From an uncultured Collinsella sp. (GTDB lineage: Bacteria; Actinomycetota; Coriobacteriia; Coriobacteriales; Coriobacteriaceae), in assembly GCA_900548515.1 (NCBI GenBank), contig URKU01000014.1, positions 1 through 29,363 of the forward strand: 29,363 bases of DNA, in the 5' to 3' direction. Made by a program: the position numbers and the translations under genes. The notes beneath the pieces are model-generated. The model was not told the DNA's origin. It saw only the letters and a program-made list of their open reading frames with translations, and made no database searches. This document shows positions 6,082 through 14,753 of the stretch, piece by piece; the stretch's first letter is position 1, and each line of letters opens with the position of its first letter.

Positions 6082-8232
6082 ATGGCATCCAAATACTCCA
6101 TGAACGACCGTCCCAGCTGGCCGCGCCGCGCCATCGTTACCGCCGGCGAGCCCTACGGCAACAAGGGTCTGCACTTTGGCCACGTCGGCGGCGTCTTTGT
6201 CCCGGCCGACTTCTTCGCCCGCTTCCTGCGCGACCGTCTGGGCCGCGAGAACGTCATCTTCACCTCGGGCACCGACTGCTACGGCTCGCCCATCATGGAG
6301 AGCTACCGCAAGCTCAAGGAGAACGAAGGCTACGACAAGTCCATCGGCGAGTATGTCGAGTCCAATCACTCCCGCCAGGCCGCGACCCTCAACAACTACA
6401 ACATCAGCTGCGACATCTACGGCGGCTCGGGCCTTGAGCCGGCTGCGCAGATTCACAACGAGGTGACCGCCGAGATTATCAAGCGCCTACACGAGCGGGG
6501 CACCATCTCCAAGCGCTCCACGCTGCAGTTCTACGATGCCAAGGCCGGCACGTTCCTCAACGGCCGCCAGGTGATTGGCCGCTGCCCCATCCAGGGCTGC
6601 AAGTCCGAGAAGGCCTATGCCGACGAGTGCGACCTGGGCCACCAGTTTGAGCCCGAGGAGCTCATCGCGCCCAAAAGCCAGCTCACCGGCGAGGTGCCCG
6701 AGCTGCGCCCGGTCGACAACCTCTACTTCGACCTGCCGGCCTACCTCGACTTTATGAAGACCTATACCGCCAAGCTCGCCCAGAACCCGCAGGTTCGCTC
6801 CGTGGTCTCCAAGACCATGGAGGAGTGGCTGCTGCCGGCCCAGCTCTACATCCAGAACAAGTTCCGCGAGGCCTTCGATGCCGTCGAGGATCAGCTTCCT
6901 GAGCACACCGTGCTGGAGCCCGAGGGCAACAAGAGCAGCTTTACCGTCACCTTCCCCAGCTGGAAGGAGCGCGACGACGCCCACGCGGTGCTCGCCAACG
7001 GCGGCGTGCGCTTCCGCAGCGGCAAGGCGCTCGTGCCCTTCCGCATCACCGGCAACATCGACTGGGGCGTTCCGGTGCCCGAGGTCGACGGCGTGAACGA
7101 CGTCACCTGCTGGTGCTGGCCCGAGAGCCTGTGGGCGCCCATCAGCTACACCCGCACCGTGCTCGCACGCGATGCCAAGGCCGCCGGCGTGACCGAGGGT
7201 GTCGCCGCCCAGGATGCCGCCCTCATGGGCGAGCCCGCTGCCGACTCCACGCAGGTGCCCGCGCCCACCTACCAGCACAGCTCGCTCGACTGGCGCGACT
7301 GGTGGTGCTCGGACGACGCACAGATCTACCAGTTTATCGGTCAGGACAACATCTATTTCTACTGCATCGCGCAGACCGCCATGTGGGAGGCCCTGGGCTG
7401 GGATCTCACGCAGAGCACCGTCAGCGCCTGCTACCACCTGCTCTACATGGGCAAAAAGGCCAGCTCGTCCTCGCAGACGCCTCCCCCGCCGGCAGACGAC
7501 CTGCTCAACCACTACACCTGCGAGCAGATGCGCGCGCACTGGCTGTCGCTCGGCCTGTCCGAAAAGCCGGTGAGCTTTAGCCCCAAGGCATACGACACCC
7601 GCGTGACCGGCAAGGACAAGGACGGCAACGAGGTGCGCGCCTGCGACGACAAGCGCGTCATCGATCCTGCCCTTAAGGAGAGCGCCCTTTTGACCGGCGT
7701 GTTCAACCGCCTGGCCCGCAGCTGCTTCTACGGCGTCGCCGTCAAGGAGGGCGACGAGAGCCCCTATCGCAACGGCTGCATCCCCGCCGGTGCGGCCTCT
7801 GCCGCCGTGGTCGAAGCCGCCGAGCAGGCAGCTCTCGCCTTTGAGCAGGCTATGTACAAGTTCGAGACGCACCGCGCGCTTGCCGTGTGCGACGACTACC
7901 TGCGCGCCGCCAACAAGCGCTGGAGCGATGCCTCCAAGGCCGCCAACAAGCTCGAGGGTAACGAGGCAAACGCCGCAATGACGCAGGCCCTCGTCGACGC
8001 CTTTACCGAGCTGCGCGTGGCGACCGTGCTCATGCACGGCATCGTCCCTGCCGGCTGCGAGCTCATCTGCGAGTACTTCGACGTCGATCCGGTCGCCTTC
8101 TTTAGCTGGGATAACATCTTCGCCTCCACGGATGAGTTTGTGGAGAGCCTGGGCGAGAAGCCCGGCGAGCACCGCGTAAAGCCGCTGCCCCCGCGCTTCG
8201 ACTTCTTCAGCAAGCACGAGAGCCAGTACTAA
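6082..8232 (+). CDS. metG: Methionyl-tRNA synthetase-like class I aminoacyl-tRNA synthetase
   Basis: The product is 716 residues. The start at ATG 6082 follows GAAGGAG by 4 nt; an in-frame extension to 5998 would run into the promoter. Motifs in order: HFGH (31-34, the HIGH signature), GTDCYG (63-68, equivalent to GTDxHG), a zinc-knuckle-like CPIQGC...CDLGH (Cys 168, 173, 183, His 187), LYFDLPAY, and FIGQDNIYFYC, typical of MetRS, which charges tRNA with methionine. The position of KMSKS reads KASSS (459-463), so the second lysine is missing and a Pro-rich loop follows. No C-terminal tRNA-binding EMAPII/Trbp111 domain is apparent. It could be the cell's main MetRS or a divergent paralogue; the window cannot decide. 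It is followed 38 nt later by the methyltransferase gene, probably in one transcript. Confidence 0.82.
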   Translation: MASKYSMNDRPSWPRRAIVTAGEPYGNKGLHFGHVGGVFVPADFFARFLRDRLGRENVIFTSGTDCYGSPIMESYRKLKENEGYDKSIGEYVESNHSRQAATLNNYNISCDIYGGSGLEPAAQIHNEVTAEIIKRLHERGTISKRSTLQFYDAKAGTFLNGRQVIGRCPIQGCKSEKAYADECDLGHQFEPEELIAPKSQLTGEVPELRPVDNLYFDLPAYLDFMKTYTAKLAQNPQVRSVVSKTMEEWLLPAQLYIQNKFREAFDAVEDQLPEHTVLEPEGNKSSFTVTFPSWKERDDAHAVLANGGVRFRSGKALVPFRITGNIDWGVPVPEVDGVNDVTCWCWPESLWAPISYTRTVLARDAKAAGVTEGVAAQDAALMGEPAADSTQVPAPTYQHSSLDWRDWWCSDDAQIYQFIGQDNIYFYCIAQTAMWEALGWDLTQSTVSACYHLLYMGKKASSSSQTPPPPADDLLNHYTCEQMRAHWLSLGLSEKPVSFSPKAYDTRVTGKDKDGNEVRACDDKRVIDPALKESALLTGVFNRLARSCFYGVAVKEGDESPYRNGCIPAGAASAAVVEAAEQAALAFEQAMYKFETHRALAVCDDYLRAANKRWSDASKAANKLEGNEANAAMTQALVDAFTELRVATVLMHGIVPAGCELICEYFDVDPVAFFSWDNIFASTDEFVESLGEKPGEHRVKPLPPRFDFFSKHESQY

Positions 8233-8270
8233 AAACACTCGACATGTAATGGAATGGGAAGGAAAGACGG

Positions 8271-9374
8271 ATGTCCAAGCCGCGTCGTCGTAAGCAGAAA
8301 AAGCAGGTCAAGGCCGAGCTCAAGCTCAGGCAGTTTGCTGCTACCGAGCTTTCCGACCAGCTTGCCGCCCTTCCTTGCGCCGCCGACCTGCCGCGCTTTA
8401 TGGTCGACACGGTCGCCGGCGCCTATGCGCCCGCCGATGCCGAGCTCATGATCGAGGGCTTCGGCGCCGCGTCCACACGCCCGGTCACGCTGCGAGCCAA
8501 CACGCTCAAGGCGACCGCCGAGGACATCGCCGCCGCGCTCGACGAGGCCGGCATCGCCCACCATCCCGTTACCTGGTACCGGGATGCCTTCATCCTGCCT
8601 GAGGCCCAGGTTTCCGACCTGTGGGATCTCGACATCTACCGCGATGGCAAGATCTACCTGCAAAGTCTGTCGTCCATGATGCCGCCGTTGGTCCTGGGCG
8701 CCCAGGCCGGCGAGGACATCCTGGATATGTGCGCAGCCCCCGGCGGTAAGACGACGCAAATCGCCGCCCTCACGCAGGGCCAGGCGCACCTTACCGCCTG
8801 CGAGATGAGCATCCCCCGCGCCGAGAAGCTCGAGTCCAATCTCCACCGTCAGGGCGCCAAAAACGTGCCCGTCATGCGCATCGACGCGCGCGAGCTCGAC
8901 GAGTTCTTCCGCTTTGACCGCATCCTGCTCGACGCCCCCTGCACCGGCACGGGCACCGTCATCAGCGGCAACGAAAAGAGCCTGCGTGGTCTGACCGAGC
9001 AGCTGCTTGGCAAGTGCGCCCGCTCGCAGCGAGCACTTCTGGACCGCGCCATGGGTGCCCTTAAACCGGGCGGCACGCTGGTCTATTCCACTTGTTCGAT
9101 CTTGCCGCAGGAAAACGAGGACGCCCTGCAAGAGGCCCTCGACAAGCACATGGACTGCGAGCTTATACCCCTCGATGGCACGCCGAGTGAAAGCGAAGCA
9201 CGCCGCGCTCAGGAAGCCGGCGAGGAGCCGCGCGTCGAGAGCAACGCCTTGACCGAAGCCATCGCCGCCGGCCACGTCTCGGCCATTGCAAACGGCATGC
9301 CCGGCACGCTCACCATTCCGCCCAGCCGCGACTTTGAGGGCTTCTACATCGCCCTGATCCGAAAACGTAGCTAG
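8271..9374 (+). CDS. NOP2/Sun (RsmB/RsmF) family RNA cytosine-C5 methyltransferase
   Basis: This 367-residue enzyme uses SAM to methylate C5 of cytosine in rRNA or tRNA. The SAM-binding motif DMCAAPGGK is at 152-160. Both cysteines of the family are present: Cys224 in DAPC (product release) and Cys275 in YSTC (the nucleophile). The N-terminus is short and basic, with no NusB-like domain as in RsmB, so it is closer to RsmF or NOP2 types; the exact target base is not predictable. GGAAGGA precedes ATG 8271. It lies 38 nt after the MetRS-like gene on the same strand, which suggests a translation-related operon. Confidence 0.9.
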   Translation: MSKPRRRKQKKQVKAELKLRQFAATELSDQLAALPCAADLPRFMVDTVAGAYAPADAELMIEGFGAASTRPVTLRANTLKATAEDIAAALDEAGIAHHPVTWYRDAFILPEAQVSDLWDLDIYRDGKIYLQSLSSMMPPLVLGAQAGEDILDMCAAPGGKTTQIAALTQGQAHLTACEMSIPRAEKLESNLHRQGAKNVPVMRIDARELDEFFRFDRILLDAPCTGTGTVISGNEKSLRGLTEQLLGKCARSQRALLDRAMGALKPGGTLVYSTCSILPQENEDALQEALDKHMDCELIPLDGTPSESEARRAQEAGEEPRVESNALTEAIAAGHVSAIANGMPGTLTIPPSRDFEGFYIALIRKRS

Positions 9375-9412
9375 CGCACGGACCAAAAACTCAACAAGCT
9401 ATCTCCGTGCGC
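9374..9412. terminator. Hairpin between convergent genes, weak terminator candidate
   Basis: A 9-bp stem (GCGCACGGA at 9374-9382 with 9404-9412) starts at the stop codon of the methyltransferase gene and overlaps the end of the small membrane-protein gene on the other strand. Short T-rich tails on both sides (GTTTGC on plus, GTTTTC on minus) would allow weak bidirectional termination. Confidence 0.45.
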
Positions 9413-9569
9413 GTTTGCCCTGCTGGTTACGATGCTGCTTAAGCGCCTCGCGCTCCTTGCGCTCGGCCCTTTTGCCCTTAATGGCCGTGACCACAAAGTA
9501 GATGACCGCGGCGGCAACGATTGCGCCCACACAAAGGCCAATCGAGCCCAACATTGCTGTGAAATCCAT
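9399..9569 (-). CDS. Small single-pass membrane protein, 56 residues
   Basis: The sequence starts MDFTAMLGSIGLCVG, forms one hydrophobic helix (about residues 7-30, including AIVAAAVIYFVV) and ends in a strongly basic tail of about 25 residues (KGKRAERKERE and following), with an expected N-out/C-in topology. GAGAGGTGA lies upstream of ATG 9569. The clean hydrophobic-then-basic pattern, the ribosome site and convergence with the methyltransferase gene at a shared hairpin support a real gene. I do not recognise a family and the role is unknown. Confidence 0.65.
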   Translation of the reverse strand: MDFTAMLGSIGLCVGAIVAAAVIYFVVTAIKGKRAERKEREALKQHRNQQGKRARR

Positions 9570-9760
9570 ACCGCGTCACCTCTCTTTTAAACGCGACATT
9601 CAAGATAGCACCTCGATACCCGCCACCACAGCTCCTTCACGTTCGACGGCCTTTGAGTCTAACGGACGGCGCGGCGGGGAAAAATCAACTCGTCAAACGA
9701 TTTAGCATTCGCAACTCCGGCTGCATTGTGCCGGCAACCATCACGTAGAATCGAGCCTCC

Positions 9761-10852
9761 ATGGATAGCCTCAACGACCTCAACGAGCGCGTCGACGCCT
9801 TCGTCGGCACCAGCTCCTTCGACACGCCCGCTGCGGCAAACAACCAAGCCCCCATCGATGTTCCCGCCGAGGTTCACGAGGACATCGTCGCCTCGGTCGA
9901 CTTCTCCGAGGTCGAGCTTGCCGACGAGTTCACCGAGCCGCAGGTAGCCGTCACTCCCAACGGGCTGCTCCCCATGGAGCCGCTGCCCATCGACGGGCGC
10001 CTGCGCAAGGCGGCCCTTCGCATGCCCGACGAGATCGAGGAAGCCAGCGGCTTTACGCTCTTCGGCCGCCGCATCAAGTCGCTCATCTATACCACCGACG
10101 TCGCGGTCATCCGCAACTCCAACGCCGACGCGGTCTTTGCGGTCTATCCCTTCACGCCGCAGCCCGCCATTACGCAGGCGCTGCTGACCGTCGCCGAGTG
10201 CCCGGTCTTCGTAGGCGTGGGCGGTGGCACCACCACCGGCAAGCGCTCCGTTCAGATGGCAGCCGTCTCCGAGATGCAGGGCGCGGCGGGCTGTGTGGTC
10301 AACTCCCCCGCCACCGCCGAGATGGTCGAGCACATCACCAACATCGCCGACATCCCCGTCATCGCTACGGTCGTTCGCTGCGACGACGATGCCCACGCCA
10401 AGGTGCGCGCTGGAGCCAAGATTCTCAACATCGCCGCCGGCAAGAACACGCCCCAGGTCCTACGCGAGCTGCGCAAGCACTATCCCAATCTGCCGCTCAT
10501 CGCACCGGGCGGCAAAACACCCGAGAGCATCCGCGAAACCATCGCCGCCGGCGCCAACGCCATCATCTGGACACCGCCTTCGGCCCAGCAGCTGCAGACC
10601 GACATGATGCAGCGCTACCGCAAGATGAAAGAAGACGCCACGCCCGTCATCTCGCGCGACGATGTGCCCATTATCGACCAGGTCGCCGCCGCCGAGGTCA
10701 GCCAGGTCGAGAACATGAATCCCGACGTGCCGATCCCCGACGAAGTCATCGAGCGCGTCGCTTCGATCCACGATCATATCGAGGAGCGTCGCGCCAACCG
10801 CGGACTCAAGCCCTCGCTGCACGGTTTCTTCTTCCGCGGAAAGAAACGCTAG
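9761..10852 (+). CDS. Unassigned TIM-barrel-like protein with acidic N-terminal extension
   Basis: The product is 363 residues. Residues 1-75 are acidic and low in structure. Residues 85-280 have the alternating beta/alpha pattern of a TIM barrel, with strand-like segments AVFAVYP, CPVFVGVGGGTTTGK (148-161), GCVVNSPA, IPVIATVV, AKILNIAAG, LPLIAPGG and NAIIWTPP. The glycine-rich ends of several strands look like phosphate-binding loops, and the fold recalls KDPG-aldolase-like lyases, but the usual catalytic lysine context is not recognised. The C-terminus is charged and basic (FFFRGKKR). No good Shine-Dalgarno site precedes ATG 9761; TAGAAT at 9746-9751 may be a -10 box. A strong terminator follows, so it is a single-gene unit. 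The stretch 9570-9760 holds nothing else I can support. Confidence 0.7.
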   Translation: MDSLNDLNERVDAFVGTSSFDTPAAANNQAPIDVPAEVHEDIVASVDFSEVELADEFTEPQVAVTPNGLLPMEPLPIDGRLRKAALRMPDEIEEASGFTLFGRRIKSLIYTTDVAVIRNSNADAVFAVYPFTPQPAITQALLTVAECPVFVGVGGGTTTGKRSVQMAAVSEMQGAAGCVVNSPATAEMVEHITNIADIPVIATVVRCDDDAHAKVRAGAKILNIAAGKNTPQVLRELRKHYPNLPLIAPGGKTPESIRETIAAGANAIIWTPPSAQQLQTDMMQRYRKMKEDATPVISRDDVPIIDQVAAAEVSQVENMNPDVPIPDEVIERVASIHDHIEERRANRGLKPSLHGFFFRGKKR

Positions 10853-10862
10853 CCGCAACAGC

Positions 10863-10898
10863 AAGGCCCGTCCCACAAACAACGGGACGGGCCTTTTT
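10863..10898 (+). terminator. Rho-independent terminator
   Basis: A 12-bp stem (AAGGCCCGTCCC at 10863-10874 with 10884-10895) has a 9-nt loop and is followed by a run of five T. It lies 11 nt after the stop of the TIM-barrel-like gene and in front of the convergent degV gene. Confidence 0.9.
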
Positions 10899-10933
10899 CG
10901 TTTGAGCAATCGTGCGCGACGTGATGGGCCAAG

Positions 10934-11824
10934 TTAATCCACGCGCTTGTCGCCCATAAAGAAGAGCGCCACCGTACCAGGTCCGGTATGCGAGCCAATC
11001 AGAGTACCGATGTTATTGATCTCAATCTTGCCTTTAAGCTGCGGAATCTGTTCCTCGATCAGCGCCGCAACTGCCTCGGCATCCTCGCGGCACGCCGAGT
11101 GCGACATGACGCACTTACCCGAATAATCCGCACCGTCCTGCACGTGTGCCATCATGGTCTTAGCCATCTCGGAAATCGCGCGCTTCTTAGTGCGAATCTT
11201 CTCACGTGGCGACAGCCCACCTTCGCAATCGACCGTCATAAGCGGGCAAATCTTAAGCGCCGTGCCGATGATCGCGCTCGCAGCCGAAATGCGACCGCCG
11301 CGCAGGTAGCTCGACAGATCGGTCGAGAAGAACCAGTGGTGCAGGTTGAGCTTGTGCTCCTCGATCCAGGCAGCCGTCTCGTCGAGTGAAGCCCCGCTAT
11401 CGCGCACGTCGGCGGCACATTCCGCCAGCAGGCCAAAGCCCGAAGACGCCGCCAGCGAATCGATGACGCGCACCTTGCCGCCCTGGGGATAGCGATCCGC
11501 AAGCATCTGTGCCGCAACGCAGGCCGAGCCATACGTACCCGAAATACCCGACGACAACGTCAGGTGCAGCACGTCTTTACCCTCGGCAACAAGCGGCTCC
11601 CAAAACTCCTCGTACTCACCCACGCTCACCTGAGACGTCTTGGGCATGGCGCCTGCGGCAATCTGGGCAAAAAACTCGTCCGGCGTAATCGACTGATACA
11701 GATCGTCCGTATAGACAACATCGTCGATTTCGTAATGAAAACACACGACAGGGATATTGCGCGATTCAAAGAACTCCCGAGTTCGATCGGCGGCGGATTC
11801 ACAGGTCAGGACAAAATCACTCAT
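10934..11824 (-). CDS. DegV family fatty-acid-binding protein
   Basis: The product is 296 residues. DegV proteins bind a fatty acid; in Firmicutes they act as the FakB subunits that present fatty acids to the FakA kinase. Seen here: N-terminal SDFVLTCESAAD, the MPKTSQVSVGEY block with the conserved TSQ, TLSSGISGTYGSA around the ligand pocket, the SSYLRGGRIS motif and a C-terminal GSHTGPGTVALFF. Start 11824 is chosen over 11842 because AAGGAG lies 6 nt upstream. It is a single gene convergent with the TIM-barrel-like gene; no fakA is in the window. Confidence 0.93.
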   Translation of the reverse strand: MSDFVLTCESAADRTREFFESRNIPVVCFHYEIDDVVYTDDLYQSITPDEFFAQIAAGAMPKTSQVSVGEYEEFWEPLVAEGKDVLHLTLSSGISGTYGSACVAAQMLADRYPQGGKVRVIDSLAASSGFGLLAECAADVRDSGASLDETAAWIEEHKLNLHHWFFSTDLSSYLRGGRISAASAIIGTALKICPLMTVDCEGGLSPREKIRTKKRAISEMAKTMMAHVQDGADYSGKCVMSHSACREDAEAVAALIEEQIPQLKGKIEINNIGTLIGSHTGPGTVALFFMGDKRVD

Positions 11825-11852
11825 ATGAGGCTCCTTACTCATTGCTGCGCAA

Positions 11853-11861
11853 ATTATCGCA
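11853..11861 (-). promoter_or_regulatory. Candidate extended -10 promoter for degV
   Basis: On the minus strand this reads TGC-GATAAT within the same TGTGCGATAAT string found before the MetRS-like gene. It lies 28 nt upstream of the degV start. No convincing -35 box is seen. Confidence 0.45.
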
Positions 11862-12144
11862 CAGTGAGCCTACATACGGTACATATGTCCACTATTTACC
11901 AAATCGAACCAAAAATAGCGAACATCTTTACCACCATCGTTTCCACCGACCCCACGCATACATATCTGAGAAAACACCCTCTATCGTCTCCACTCAACCG
12001 CTATATCTACCTCCACTAAATCGATTTACCAAACCGTTCGGCTAACAATTCGGCCGCCCATCCCCAATCGAAACAAAAGCGGCGCATACTGATAAACGTT
12101 TGACGCTGTTTATCAGTTTTACCAGCCCTATCGGAAGGTGTTTC
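11862..12144 (+). promoter_or_regulatory. AT-richer fbp leader with an operator-like inverted repeat
   Basis: This gene-free stretch is poorer in G than its surroundings on the plus strand. TTTACCAAA-T/C-CG occurs twice (11895-11906 and 12025-12036). A perfect 10-bp inverted repeat, ACTGATAAAC...GTTTATCAGT (12088-12097 and 12108-12117), encloses a TTGACG that could be a -35 box, 40 nt before the fbp start. It may be a repressor site or an RNA hairpin. No clear -10 box follows at the right spacing, and no short gene is supportable here. Confidence 0.4.
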
Positions 12145-14061
12145 ATGGTCGCATTCGATCGCAATCCGCAAGACTTCAAGTATCTGCGCCTGCTGTCGAG
12201 ACAGTTTCCCACCGAGCAATCCGCATTCACCGAGATCATCAACCTCTCGGCCATCCTCAACCTGCCCAAGGGCACCGAGCATTTTATGAGCGACGTGCAT
12301 GGCGAGTACGAAGCCTTTATGCACATCCTCAACAACTGCTCGGGCGTCGTGCGCGAGCATGTCGACGAAATCTTTGGCGAAACGCTCTCCTTTGACGAGA
12401 AGGGCGAGCTGTGCACGCTCATCTACTACCCGCGCGAGAAGATCGAGCTGGTCCGCAGCCAGCGCGAGGACTCGCCCACCTGGTACAAGACGATGCTTGA
12501 CCAGCTCATCATGGTCGCCCGCTCGCTTTCGAGCCGCTATACGCGCTCCAAGGTGCGTAAGGCCATCCCACGCGATTACGCCTATATCATCGACGAGTTG
12601 TTGCACACGCACCCGGACGAGAACAACTATCGCGTGCGCTATCACGAGCGCATCGTGGAGTCCATCCTGGAGACCGCCAGCGCCGACGACTTTATCGAGT
12701 CGCTCGCTTCGCTCATCAAGCGCCTGGCCGTCGACCACCTGCACCTGGTGGGCGATATCTTCGACCGCGGCGGCGGCGCGGCCAAGATTATGGACCGTCT
12801 GCTCACCTACCATTCGCTCGACATCCAGTGGGGCAACCACGACCTGCTGTGGATGGGTGCTGCGGCCGGTGAGCCCGCCTGCATCGCCACGGTGTTGCGC
12901 AACAACCTACGCTATGACAACTACGAGATCCTCGAGAACGACTACGGCATCTCGCTGCGTGAGCTTGTCGCCTTTGCCGATGCCACCTACACCGCCGGTG
13001 AGTCCATCACCCCGTTGATCAAGGCCATCAACGTGCTGCTCTTTAAGCTCGAGGGCCAGATTATCCAGCGCCACCCCGAGTTCGATATGACCGATCGCCT
13101 GCTGCTCGACAAGATCGACCACAAAACCGGCACGGTCACGCTCACCGACGGTAGCGTGTGGCCGCTCACGACCAATGACTTCCCTACCGTCGACCCGGCG
13201 GATCCCTACACGCTCACGCCTCAGGAACAGCACATCATCGACAAGCTCGTGTCCGAGTTCGTCACCGCCGATCACCTGCATCGCCATATCGATTTCCTCT
13301 ACACCCACGGCTCGATGTACAAGGTCACCAACGGCAACCTGCTGTTCCACGGCTGTGTGCCGCTCAACGAGGACGGCACCTTTAGCAGCATGAACTGCCT
13401 GGGCACCTGGCACGCCGGTCGCGATTACTTCGATTTTTGTGACCACATCGCCCGCCGTGCCTGGCGCGTGGGCGACCGCGACGCCCTCGACTGGATGTGG
13501 TACCTGTGGATCGGCTTTAACTCGCCTGCCAGCGGACGCCTGGTGCGCACCTTTGAGCGCGCCTACATCGCTGATAAGAGCACCTGGGTCGAGCCGATGG
13601 ATCCGTACTACACACTCACCACGTCGCCGTCGGTCTGCGACGACATCATGCGCGAGTTTGGCGTCGCGCCCATGGCTTGCTCGCCGACCGGTCACATCAT
13701 CAACGGCCACACCCCCGTCAAGACCACCAAGGGCGAACAGCCCATCCGTGCCGACGGCAAACTGCTGGTCATCGATGGCGGCTTCTGCCGCGCCTACCAT
13801 CCCAAGACGGGCATCGCCGGCTACACGCTTATCTCCAGCTCGCGCGGCTGCCGCCTCAAGTCGCACCGGGCCTTCACGACGGTTGCCGAGGCGCTCACGC
13901 GCAACGTGGACATCGAGAGCGAGACCAACCGTTTTGACCAGGCCGACCGTCGCCGCATGGTAAGCGACACCGATTCCGGCGCCAAGATCCGCAGCCAGAT
14001 TCAGGACCTGCGCCAGCTGCTCGATGCGTATAGAAAAGGTGCTATCGAGGAGCGTATCTAG
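12145..14061 (+). CDS. fbp: Class III fructose-1,6-bisphosphatase
   Basis: This enzyme hydrolyses fructose-1,6-bisphosphate to fructose-6-phosphate in gluconeogenesis. The 638-residue length is normal for the class III (Bacillus Fbp) family, which belongs to the calcineurin-like phosphoesterases. Metal-site motifs are visible: SDVHGEYEAF near residue 50, HLVGDIFDRGG near 210, QWGNHDLLWMG near 230 and the C-terminal NGHTPVK followed by the LLVIDGGFCRAYH block. GGAAGGTG precedes ATG 12145; the in-frame extension from 12100 lies inside the upstream inverted repeat and is not favoured. The next genes downstream are two gtrA genes starting 79 nt after the stop. Confidence 0.96.
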   Translation: MVAFDRNPQDFKYLRLLSRQFPTEQSAFTEIINLSAILNLPKGTEHFMSDVHGEYEAFMHILNNCSGVVREHVDEIFGETLSFDEKGELCTLIYYPREKIELVRSQREDSPTWYKTMLDQLIMVARSLSSRYTRSKVRKAIPRDYAYIIDELLHTHPDENNYRVRYHERIVESILETASADDFIESLASLIKRLAVDHLHLVGDIFDRGGGAAKIMDRLLTYHSLDIQWGNHDLLWMGAAAGEPACIATVLRNNLRYDNYEILENDYGISLRELVAFADATYTAGESITPLIKAINVLLFKLEGQIIQRHPEFDMTDRLLLDKIDHKTGTVTLTDGSVWPLTTNDFPTVDPADPYTLTPQEQHIIDKLVSEFVTADHLHRHIDFLYTHGSMYKVTNGNLLFHGCVPLNEDGTFSSMNCLGTWHAGRDYFDFCDHIARRAWRVGDRDALDWMWYLWIGFNSPASGRLVRTFERAYIADKSTWVEPMDPYYTLTTSPSVCDDIMREFGVAPMACSPTGHIINGHTPVKTTKGEQPIRADGKLLVIDGGFCRAYHPKTGIAGYTLISSSRGCRLKSHRAFTTVAEALTRNVDIESETNRFDQADRRRMVSDTDSGAKIRSQIQDLRQLLDAYRKGAIEERI

Positions 14062-14139
14062 CGGCGTCTGCGGGGATTGGCTAAACTTGCTGCGTTTGTC
14101 ATCCCCACGGCGCTCCGGCGCCACCTAAAGGCAGGTACC

Positions 14140-14535
14140 ATGCAAAAGCTCTTTGCGCAGATCATGAAGTTTGGCGTCGTCGGCGTCGTCGCCACGGTCA
14201 TCGACTTCGGCATCATGAATCTGCTCCACTACGGTCTGGGCCTCAACATCCTAATCGCCAACACCAGCGGCTTTATCGTCTCGCTCATCTTTAACTACCT
14301 TGCGAGCATGAAGTACGTGTTTGCGCACAAGGAGGGCATGAGCCGCCGCCGCGAGTTCATTATCTTTGTCGTGCTGTCCGTGATCGGCCTGGCACTCAAC
14401 GACGGTATCGTGTTGACACTCAACGCTGGCCTGGGACTCGAGGCCAATATCGCCAAGATCTGCGCCACCGCGCTTGTCATGGTCTACAACTTTGTGACCC
14501 GAAAGATCTTCCTGGAAGGCGACGAGACCAAGTAA
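14140..14535 (+). CDS. GtrA family membrane protein (first of two)
   Basis: The product is 131 residues with four hydrophobic segments typical of GtrA, which is thought to move lipid-linked sugars across the membrane or to support cell-surface glycosylation. Typical features are FGVVGVVATVIDFGIMNLL at the N-terminus, the FNYLASMKYVF turn, REFIIFVVLSVIGLALND and a final YNFVTRKIF. Start 14140 has AAAGG-CAGG upstream. The product resembles that of the next gene, suggesting tandem duplication. No glycosyltransferase partner is nearby. Confidence 0.9.
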   Translation: MQKLFAQIMKFGVVGVVATVIDFGIMNLLHYGLGLNILIANTSGFIVSLIFNYLASMKYVFAHKEGMSRRREFIIFVVLSVIGLALNDGIVLTLNAGLGLEANIAKICATALVMVYNFVTRKIFLEGDETK

Positions 14536-14617
14536 CTCGCAACCTTGCAGCTTTACGATGCCCACGGATGACGCACGTCGAGCGCTGTGTTGTTCGTGGG
14601 CTTTGCTCGTTTACGGG

Positions 14618-14656
14618 CAAATTTTCAACGTTTGCGGATTAGCTCTTGAAAATTTG
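14618..14656. other. 11-bp inverted repeat between the gtrA genes
   Basis: CAAATTTTCAA (14618-14628) pairs with TTGAAAATTTG (14646-14656) around a 17-nt loop. The surrounding 14536-14753 stretch is AT-richer and probably contains a promoter for the second gtrA: TAAAGT near 14709 is a possible -10 box. It could be an operator or a weak hairpin; no gene is seen. Confidence 0.4.
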
Positions 14657-14753
14657 GCGAGTTCGTATAGTTCTTGGCAAAGACCTTACGTTTCCCTTGC
14701 AAAAGCTCTAAAGTATCCTCTGCTCGATTCATCAACGCATTGGATGTGATTAC

